From the NCBI RefSeq assembly GCF_023856365.1, contig NW_026042450.1:1-64000 (forward strand): a DNA stretch of 64,000 nt. Direction: 5' to 3'. A program made the translations under genes and the position numbers. Each line of letters opens with the position of its first letter. Position 1 is the stretch's first letter. Below, piece by piece: positions 56,502 to 64,000 of the stretch. The notes beneath the pieces are model-generated. The model saw only the letters and a list, made by a program, of their open reading frames with translations, had not been told where the DNA came from and ran no database searches. This DNA comes from Brienomyrus brachyistius. Lineage: Eukaryota > Chordata > Actinopteri > Osteoglossiformes > Mormyridae.

Positions 56502-56996
56502 TACATACAAAGACAGATACTAAATAATAAGATAATTTATACGATAAAATGGGAGCAGAAATGCAACGTACCTTGCCATCTTGGTGCAGAAAAGCAAGTG
56601 AAGCCGCGTCTTTCAAACCGGTAGCTTCCCACGTGCGGAGGCATCAAATGTAACCAAGCAACAACATAACTAAATAATAACATCATAATACGTATAGTTG
56701 TTATATAATAATGACAGTTTTATAAGTTTTTTTATTTACTTTTAGAAGTAAATAAGAAAAAAAAATTGTGTAAGAAGTGCAAAGCAAGAATATAGTAGTA
56801 AGCATGAATCACACATTCAGCTCTGGATAATATCAGACAATGACTTAAAGACACGTGAAATGAACTGCACTCTTGGAGTCTGTCTCTCCCCAAAGCACTA
56901 TGCACGGTAACTTGTTTAATATGGGAATTATAAAATGACACTTTGGTAACATTGCAAACTGTTGTATCGCGATACATAGCGATCAGTATGTCGAAC

Positions 56997-57269
56997 TGTC
57001 ACGCCCAGCTCGTACGATCCTCATGTGTGCCACGCCCCCCTAATTATCCACATGTGCTTCCCCCTTGTACTCAGCTGTCTGATTATTTTCGCCCAGTCCT
57101 GTCTATTTCAGTCCATGTCTTGCTTTCGTTCCTGGTCCGCCATTGATGTTAGTTAGTCGATGTTCGTGCTTCGTCCCGTTTTAGTGCTAATAAATCCCAG
57201 TTTCCCCGTGTTCTGCCTGCCTGTTTCCTGCCCATGCGATCGCGCTCGCAACCAGCCCAAAACCTGACA
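56997..57269 (+). mobile_element. Solo LTR of the TGTCACG family
   Basis: TGTCACGCCCAGCTCGTACG to CCAAAACCTGACA, with GTGTGCCACGCCCCC and an AATAAATCCC poly-adenylation-like word. Flanks CGAAC and CGAAA agree at four of five bases. Confidence 0.75.
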
Positions 57270-57274
57270 CGAAA

Positions 57275-59030
57275 AAGGTTATACATCACACAAGCTTCCC
57301 ACAAGAACCTGTAATTAGACTAAGCGCGTACCACACTGGGCCCGGCTGCCTTATACGGCAACAGAGCACGATCGCATCCTGCCCCCCTCCCCAGTTCTGC
57401 CCCCCTGTTGCACTTACTGGTCCGGACGCGAGCACGTTTTGTCATCAACCTGCAACTTTTTGTGTGAAAGAAACATAAGAAGCAAAGCTGTGTACCACAG
57501 TAGGGTAGAATTCATGGTTAATTTCGTGGCTTATTTGGGGCGGTTTTGAGTATGATGACACACACAGATTTGTCAAGTATACAAAGCAGAGGTTTTTATT
57601 TATTCGTGCTGCACGTATAAGAAGATCCACACTTTATCAAATATCTCAGGCAGACTGATGCTGCGCGGGATACCGGTGCCAAAAAGGTATTGCGGTACCG
57701 CATTTTTGAAAGCTGTTCGGTATTACATTACATTACATTTCTTTAGTACTTGTACTAATTACACTATTTTCGCTTCCGCTAACTATGGGATCATGACGAT
57801 GGACTCTATATTTCAAAACCACTGCCGAAACTAAGTTATACACTAAGTTAGATCTGCACCCATCATGCTATATAAAATACTAAAACGTCAGCTAGTTAAG
57901 TATGATGTCCATAGCTTCACGTCAGTGATTTATGTCAGGGATATCCATTGACGTCATCAAAGTTTGATGTTTGAATAATAAATAGATAATAAAGCATAAT
58001 GTGCTGCGTGGGAAGTGTTTTATATGTGATCAGGTCATCAGAGCTGTATTATGGGATGTCACCAAGACAGGTAATGCTAATACTTAAAAGTAAATAGCAT
58101 AATCATACAATGATAAGAAAGAGAATAAGGCAAAAACATTTCTTGAAATTTGGCCTGAGGGTGGCGCTAGAGTGATGGATGGATTGAACCCAAATTTGGT
58201 ATGAATAGTTGGAACTGACCTCTATCGATGTGCCAAATTTCAAAAAAGTTGCCAATCAGCTCTATGGGCTGCCATAGACTCCCATGGCAAAAAGCATAAT
58301 AATAGTGAAAACTACTAAAAACTATAGGTATCCTAATAATAATAGACTGTCATCTCTAAATTGCCCACAGTGTGTGAGTGAGTGCATTCCCTGCAATGGA
58401 CTGGCATCCCATCCAAAAGTATACCACTGTGTCCTATGCTACCTGGGATAAGCTGCAGGCCCTCGTCTCCAGGATATGCGGTACGAGGATGGATGAATAA
58501 TAATCATGTTTATTTCAATTTCAATTATTGGCAAATATAAACATGTACCAAGGATAATAGCAATAAATACAGTATGCCAAAATAAATGCTAGAGGAGAAT
58601 CCTGCAATTCCTGCCCCAGTCCTGGGTCTGGGGAGTTTATTCTCACTGAGATTGCATAGGATTCCTCTGGCTGCTGTTTTTCTCCCGTACACGTGAAGTG
58701 CTACTTCTTCATTGCCCACATGTGAGCCAGTATGTGAGCCCTGATCCGGGCTACCATCCCGCCCAAGGCATTTCCTCTGTATGCTGCTTCCTGCAGCCCT
58801 GCAGTGGATAAAAGGAAAGGACAATGGTTTGTTGATTTATAGCACATATATTATTATATTTTATATTGTTCAAATATACATTACTCAGTAATAACTCAGT
58901 AACTACTCAAGTACAAATGATGAACAAATACAGTAACTGTTATGATTAAGAATGAACGAACGTGGGATCAGTATATAACTAATACTTTCTGGTTAATTAA
59001 TAAATTAAGTAAGAGTGTACTACTTCAGGA
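57275..59030. other. No supported gene
   Basis: It contains the second copy of the AAATTTGGT dispersed repeat (58138-58280) and a SINE 3' fragment at about 58360-58500 (TAAATTGCCCACAGTGTGTG ... GGATGGATGAATAA). Nothing else is assignable. Confidence 0.45.
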
Positions 59031-59616
59031 GCGGCATGGTGGTGCTCTCATGCCCGGCTCGTACGATCCTCGTGTGTGCCACGCCCCCTGATTACCCACG
59101 TGTGCTTCCCTGATCTTATTTTCGCCCAGTCTCGTCTATTTCAGTCCATGTCTTGCCTTAATTTCTGGTCTGTCATTGATGTTAGTTAGTCTTAGTGCTG
59201 TCTGCTCCGTCCCGATCCCGAATAAATCCTCGTTTTCCCCGTATTCCGCCTGCTTCCTGCCCGCTTGTCAGACTGTGCGCACTACCCACTTTAACCAGCG
59301 AACTCTGACAGGTGCACTGGTTAGCACTGTTGCCTCACACCTCTGGGACCCGGGTTCGAGTCTCCGCCTGGGTCACATGTGTGCGGAGTTTGCATGTTCT
59401 CCCCATGTCGTCGTGGGGTTTCCCCCCACAGTCCAAAAAACATACTGAGGCTAACTGGAGTTGCTAAATTGCCCGTAGGTGTGTGTGTGAGTGTGCCCTG
59501 CGACAGGCTGGCCCCTCATCCTGGGTTGTTCCCTGCCTTGTGCACATTACTTCCGGGATAGGCTCTGGACCCCCCGCGACCCAGTAGGATAAGTGGTCTG
59601 GAACATAGATGGATGG
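59031..59616 (+). mobile_element. ATGG-tailed SINE split by a solo LTR
   Basis: The SINE head GGAGCGGCATGGTGGTGC ends at 59045 and the body resumes with GGTGCACTGGTTAGCACTGT at 59311, through the B box GGGTTCGAGTCTCC to the ATGG tail near 59616. The insertion duplicates GGTGC. Confidence 0.85.
59046..59310 (+). mobile_element. Solo LTR of the TGTCACG family, inside a SINE
   Basis: It runs from TCTCATGCCCGGCTCGTACG to AACTCTGACA (TG has mutated to TC at the start) and is flanked by the perfect 5-bp duplication GGTGC (59041-59045 and 59311-59315). GTGTGCCACGCCCCCT and AATAAATCC match the copy at 56997. Confidence 0.85.
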
Positions 59617-60299
59617 ATATACTACGACATTATTTGTGCCCCCTCAAGTAAAGTGTTGCTCCTAACTCATCTGCTCTTTTTATATGTTGTTAAAACATAC
59701 TGAATTAATCCCTGCAAGAAATTCTTTGAGGGGGTTAGAGAGAAAATGCAGGAGACTGAATCCAGGACCTCAGCTATATCTTTTTTAAGTGTTTACGTGT
59801 AAACAGTCAAGACTTAACTATATGGGCTCATACTAAAATTAAAAATTCATGGCAAAGTGTTACTCCATTTTGAACAATATGAGCAGAGTATGCACAACCT
59901 TTTTATGTGAGACACAGCTATATGCACTATATATTTGTGCTTCCCCTAGACTTCCTGAGACCTTAAATAGTGTGACATTTGCAATAGCGAAAGCCTTTGT
60001 TTTAAAGATGACTTTTCATGTTTTCACTTGAAATCATGTGGAAAGATCACATCTCCACCCACAAAGCTCTTTCATATTTCCTGCGAGCCTGCTCCAGTGG
60101 GCTCTTGGGCAGGCAATATTGTATGTTACAGACCAATAAAGGAGGATCACTGTTTGAGGGTACTATTATAGCACTTGAATTATATTACTTATTATCCTCA
60201 GTCTTGATAGAATGGTACACTTCATTGATAAGGACCTACAGTGGTCTGTCAGTAAACCTACAGCTTGGACCACTACCTTCATTTCAGATCAGGTCAGGT

Positions 60300-60830
60300 C
60301 AGGTCAGGTTGGGGAGATTGCACTGGAATAGGGTATTAGGGACCCTGCGAGCTGGATCAACCTCAGGGAATCATGCCACATGGTCATAGTGCTGTACCTG
60401 ACACTTACAATGCAGGTAACCTGACTCACGCGGGACTCCCTGAGCAACCACTCATTTGACACGAAGTCAAACCAGTGGTAGCCAAGGATTCTCCGAAGAG
60501 ACACAATACCAAAGGAGTCCAGTCTTCATCTCTGGTCACTGGATAACGTCCATGTCTAGCAGCCACACAGCAAAATAAGGAGCACCAGGAGTCTAAAGAC
60601 CTTCACCGTCTTACAAAAATATCAGGAGTGCCACAGACCCCATTCCAGCGACTACATGATCCCCATGCTCTCCCAATCCATCTACTGACATGATAGGAAG
60701 AGGCACGAGAGACATGAATGTCACTGCTGAGGTAAGTGATCCTCTCAAGGTTGACAATCTCTCTTTTTCTGAACTACATTTCACTGTAAACAGTACATCT
60801 ACTGTAGATTCCCATTCATATTCCATTACT
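60300..60830 (-). mobile_element. LINE reverse-transcriptase C-terminal remnant, antisense
   Basis: On the minus strand the reading SLRRILGYHWFDFVSNEWLL RESRVSQVTCIV and, further 5', ITYLSSDIHVS are the post-reverse-transcriptase segment of a LINE family common in fish. Stops and frame changes separate the pieces. A short GGTCA tandem at 60290 lies at its downstream end. Confidence 0.7.
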
Positions 60831-60930
60831 GCTTCTCCAGTACAGGGAACTGCTGTGCTGGGAGCTTACAACAGGACCCAAGGTACCCAGAGTAGTATAC
60901 ACACAGTCACAGTTCACACAGTCTGTTGAT

Positions 60931-61136
60931 GGAAACTAGTGAACACAGAAAACTTGCAACATCATACTGATTTTTTGTCAGGGTCAGAACTGAACTCACA
61001 GCTCCGTAATTGTGGGGCCATGGTGTTACTCACTGAGCAAAACAAGCTCATGTCTGGATGTCTGCAAAGACCCCTATGAAGAGAAACAGAGAGGACCCTG
61101 TAACTTTGCCAGGATTAGGGTTAACAGGGTCCTGCC
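60931..61136. other. No gene seen
   Basis: Short spacer between the LINE remnant and the left end of the hAT element. Nothing recognised. Confidence 0.4.
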
Positions 61137-61863
61137 CAGGGGCGATTTTAGCCCATTTTTGTGGCTGCTTCAGCACCCCCAAAATGAATAAAAGCACCCC
61201 AAGGATTTCTAAAGATTTCTAACTTTTTTTGACAGTTCATGCTGTTTATGTGAGACAGTATTAAAATATGAAAAATCATTCAGATGTAATATTTCAATAA
61301 CTAGTATAGATACCCCCCCCCCCCCCCCAGCCCCGAAAAATGGTTCGTTCCAGCTTCACTCTCCGCTACTCTGACTGGCTCCAGCGCTCCTGCCAGAGCA
61401 ATGGTGGCTGAGACCCATTGCAGCAGTGGTGTGAGTACTTGGCTTAAAACAGGACATGTTAGCTGCATTTAACCTTCAGTAACTCTTTCTTTATATAGTT
61501 AGGTAGTAGGAGTCTGACCATGTCTCTTATTAGCTGAAAAACATTACCTTCACAGGTAAACTGCAGTGTTGAAAACACGTTTTCTGACGATGTTTGCTAC
61601 CCTACAATCCGCCCTACTCTGTAGGAAAATCAGCAACATTTTGACCGTCCTGTTGCTCCCATTGAAATTTATATAGCCTAAATCTACAAACTTAAATTGC
61701 CAACCGTTTCACCAGTCCTCTTTGAAATGGAACGAGAGAAGCTGGTTATTTTTTCATGTTCCGAATATTAAACCTAAGGTAGCTAACTGACTGGATGCCC
61801 ATTAACTTAATAACTTCTGGTGTGTGTGTGTGTATTTTGCACAGAAAGACAGCCAGGTTCATA

Positions 61864-61906
61864 ATGGATATAAGGAAGTTTTTTCAAAAAAAGGACGGGC
61901 ATTCAG
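61864..61906 (+). CDS. ZMYM1-like transposase, exon 1
   Basis: MDIRKFFQKKDGHS is the usual first-exon peptide of this transposase group (MDIR.FF..K). The exon ends with G/GTAAAA, phase 1. A 54-base exon at 62131-62184 (acceptor GTCAAGAG, donor CCAG/GTAAGA) continues the same phase, and the next acceptor is at 63201. Confidence 0.65.
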
Positions 61907-62130
61907 GTAAAAGTAGAAGATCATGATCTGTCAATCAAGAATAATGTTGGATCAGTGTTTAAATAGTTATATATTTTATTAAATGTACACGTGGTTTGGT
62001 TATTTGCCTTTTGATTGAAAGTACACTGAGAGAAGAGTTTTTTTATTAGTGATGTTAATAGTATTTTTTTATATTAATGTAATTTCTTTATCTAATTGAA
62101 TACAATATATTTGTGTATGATTGTCAAGAG

Positions 62131-62184
62131 GGAGAGAGGAAAGAGCAGACAGTGAGGAGAAAGTACAAGGTCAGGAAGAACCAG
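62131..62184 (+). CDS. ZMYM1-like transposase, exon 2
   Basis: 54 bases between a purine-flanked acceptor and the donor GTAAGA. In phase it encodes a Glu/Lys-rich hydrophilic stretch (REERADSEEKVQGQEEP). The call rests on splice signals and on phase agreement with both neighbours. Confidence 0.5.
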
Positions 62185-62689
62185 GTAAGAAAACAAACAG
62201 GGAATAGTCAGTGACAGGCAAAACAGAAACTGTTAAACTGACAGAAAAAGATCCTAATTTTACTCATACAATCTGGAAGTTGTGTTCTCTCTATATTAAA
62301 GCTGCTATACAGAATCTGCAAAACAAACTGTGTTGAAGCAGTTTTTGCCTCTTTAACAATATTCCAACATAACATTATTATCATTAATTGGGCAGAATAA
62401 AATTAATGATATATTTTTCTGTGGTTCAACCACAAATCTACAAAACCTCAGCCAATAGTAGGTAGGTCAACTTTTGGACCATCTAGTCTGTATGACTGCT
62501 GCAGTACGTGCCCCCCACATTTGCGCACTATCAGAAAGTGCCAAACAGTGTCCTGGTGGAGTGAGGAGTTGTAAAGAGAAGCATAGTGCTCAGTTTATAT
62601 ATATACTAAGAATGTTTTAAGCTAGTTTATTTCATAGTTTCTGTACAGCAGCTTTAAATGTTTTCCAAAAGCACATAAACTTGCCTTAT

Positions 62690-63096
62690 CAGTGTTTCTC
62701 ACACTTTTTACAGCGTGTACCACCTGAGAAAATGTTAAGCTCTCCCAAGTACCACTATGAAAGCATGAAACTCATAAATCTTACAAGACAAAATTCCAAT
62801 TTGTTCCTAAAATGAAAAGTTACGCTAAAAAGTAAGTGCATTAAGTCAGAATGAGCATCCTAAGAACGTGAAAATTTAGCAGGCTGACATTGAAACAAGA
62901 AGAAAAGGGAAGACAATGCTTAGTATATTCGAAATATGAATTTAGTGTACTTTAGGTATTTTAATTCAAAGTTTTGTACTTTTTTGATTGAATTGTACAC
63001 GTTTGAAGTATTTTTATTTTCAAAAGATGCTTATAACTTTCCTCCAAGTACCACAATGGGGAGCTCACGTACCAGGTACCACAGTTTGAGAATCAT
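62690..63096. mobile_element. hAT-like MITE in the transposase intron
   Basis: The ends CAGTGTTTCTCACACTTTTT and GTACCACAGTTTGAGAATCA are inverted repeats with paired GTACCAC words inside both ends. Flanks TGCCTTAT and GATCTTAT share CTTAT, a likely decayed 8-bp duplication. Confidence 0.65.
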
Positions 63097-63201
63097 GATC
63101 TTATATCATTAGACTTCATTCTGAAATGTAAACAGGACACCTTCATTACATTTTCCTATTTATCGATATGATTTACTGTTTGGTTAATCTCATTACACAA
63201 G

Positions 63202-64000
63202 GAGGCGAAGAACAGGGAGAGACTCTGAGAAAGCAGACCAGGGAACAAGATGAGGAGAGGCAGAAAGAACCAACCAGTGAAAGAGATGAGGAGAGACAGA
63301 CAGGGCAGAGTTCCAGTCAGCAATCCAAAGATGTTCAAGATATGGCTCTTGATTTGGGGGATAAGACTACTGGTCCTAAACAGTTAAAACTGTCCCAGTA
63401 CCCTCTCACTCAGTTTGGCACACAAAAAAGATCCTTCCAAGAAAACTGGTTCAAAAGCTTTAAATGGTTAGAATATTCTTCCAAAAAAAATGCTGCTTTC
63501 TGCTACGCTTGTCGAGTCTTTGGCAAAAGTCTTAGATATGACACATTAGTGAACGATGGAGTCAGTAATTGGCAAAAGGCACTGAGCAAGTTTCAAAAAC
63601 ATGAATGCACTCAGTCACACAAGGACAGTGTAGTTTGTTGGAACAGCTACGAAGCAAGTCTGTCACAAGGCAATATTGTGGAACAGATAGAGGCAGCAAG
63701 TGCCGCAGAAGTAAGTGAAAGAAGGGAGTACCTAGAAAGTTTGATCGATTCTTGCAGAGGTACACACCCCCATCAAACACAACATACATCTCTTGTAGTA
63801 GTCAGAATGAGATGATTGAATGTTGTTCACAAGAGGTAACTGCAGCTATTGTTCATGAGATGACGGAATCACAGATGTATGCCATTATGGCTGATGAGGC
63901 CAGAGATGGAAAGACAGAACAGTTGGCCCTCTGTGTGAGGTATGTGTCTGTGGAAGTTAAAGAGAGCTTCCTAGCCCTGACAGAGATGCCAAAGTTTGAT
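63202..64000 (+). pseudogene. ZMYM1-like transposase, exon 3, with internal deletion
   Basis: After a Glu/Arg-rich lead the frame has a TTF-type zinc finger (QYPLTQFGTQKRSFQENWF, then FKWLEYSSKKNAAFCYACRV F, then HECTQSHKDS). At about 63760 the frame changes: the reading ends at a TGA at 63813, while the next frame resumes with QNEMIECCSQEV, AIMADEARDGKTEQLALCVR and LALTEMPKFD, the DUF4371/RNase-H-like part. The usual sequence between these blocks is missing, so a deletion of some tens of codons removed it. The gene runs out of the window. Confidence 0.75.

Larger units (their letters stand above)
61137..64000 (+). mobile_element. ZMYM1-like (DUF4371-type) hAT transposon, left part
   Basis: The left end CAGGGGCGATTTTAGCCC is a typical terminus of this hAT group. 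A three-exon transposase with consistent intron phases follows and leaves the window. The right end and target duplication are beyond 64000. A smaller MITE sits in the second intron. Confidence 0.7.

Overview
This window looks like nuclear DNA of a ray-finned (teleost) fish. It has spliced exons with GT/AG borders, (CT)n and (CA)n microsatellites, several copies of a tRNA-like SINE with an ATGG tail, hAT, Tc1-like and Tigger-like transposons, LINE reverse-transcriptase fragments, an epsilon/gamma-like endogenous retrovirus (ERV), and one Ig V-type exon of the CMRF35/pIgR-like kind. I cannot name the species. The region is gene-poor and built mostly from mobile elements inserted into each other.

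Layout. 1-5.4 kb: a MITE, then an unrecognised acidic protein exon (2954-4055) that opens with a tryptophan-rich module, then a second MITE and a repeat with an AT-rich minisatellite. 5.4-15 kb: mostly unannotated DNA with microsatellites, one complete SINE with a 13-bp target duplication, two MITEs, and an intronless cytohesin (Sec7-PH) retrocopy on the minus strand broken by one in-frame TGA. 15.2-26.9 kb: a triple nest. An old solo LTR holds an 11.2-kb hAT element with 8-bp target duplications, and the short intron of that hAT transposase holds an 8.6-kb ERV with a 5-bp target duplication. 27-41 kb: mostly featureless DNA with SINEs, MITEs, Tc1 and Tigger remnants and solo LTRs. 41.2-47.1 kb: a solo LTR of the same ERV, a predicted plus-strand exon pair whose last exon runs into a 100-bp minisatellite, an inverted copy of the 4.5-5.3 kb repeat, a predicted two-exon minus-strand gene, and an LTR inserted at an exon border. 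48-52 kb: a SINE expanded into a 42-bp VNTR, another SINE, a lone Ig V exon and a LINE fragment. 54.3-55.0 kb: a second member of the tryptophan-rich family, with two copies of the module. 55.4-61 kb: Tigger-like MITE, two solo LTRs, SINEs and an antisense LINE fragment. 61.1 kb to the end: the left part of a ZMYM1-like hAT transposon that runs out of the window.

The ERV is the best-defined system. It has two LTRs, a primer-binding site matching tRNA-Tyr, gag, pol and an uninterrupted env. gag carries one in-frame stop, and pol carries one frame change at a four-base tandem run and one in-frame stop. Between protease and reverse transcriptase, pol encodes an extra segment with paired HxT/HxS motifs like those of 2H phosphoesterases. 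The most novel host-like item is the tryptophan-rich family: two copies 50 kb apart, both starting right after a splice acceptor in the same intron phase. No computation or database search was run. All calls come from reading the sequence and the supplied translations.
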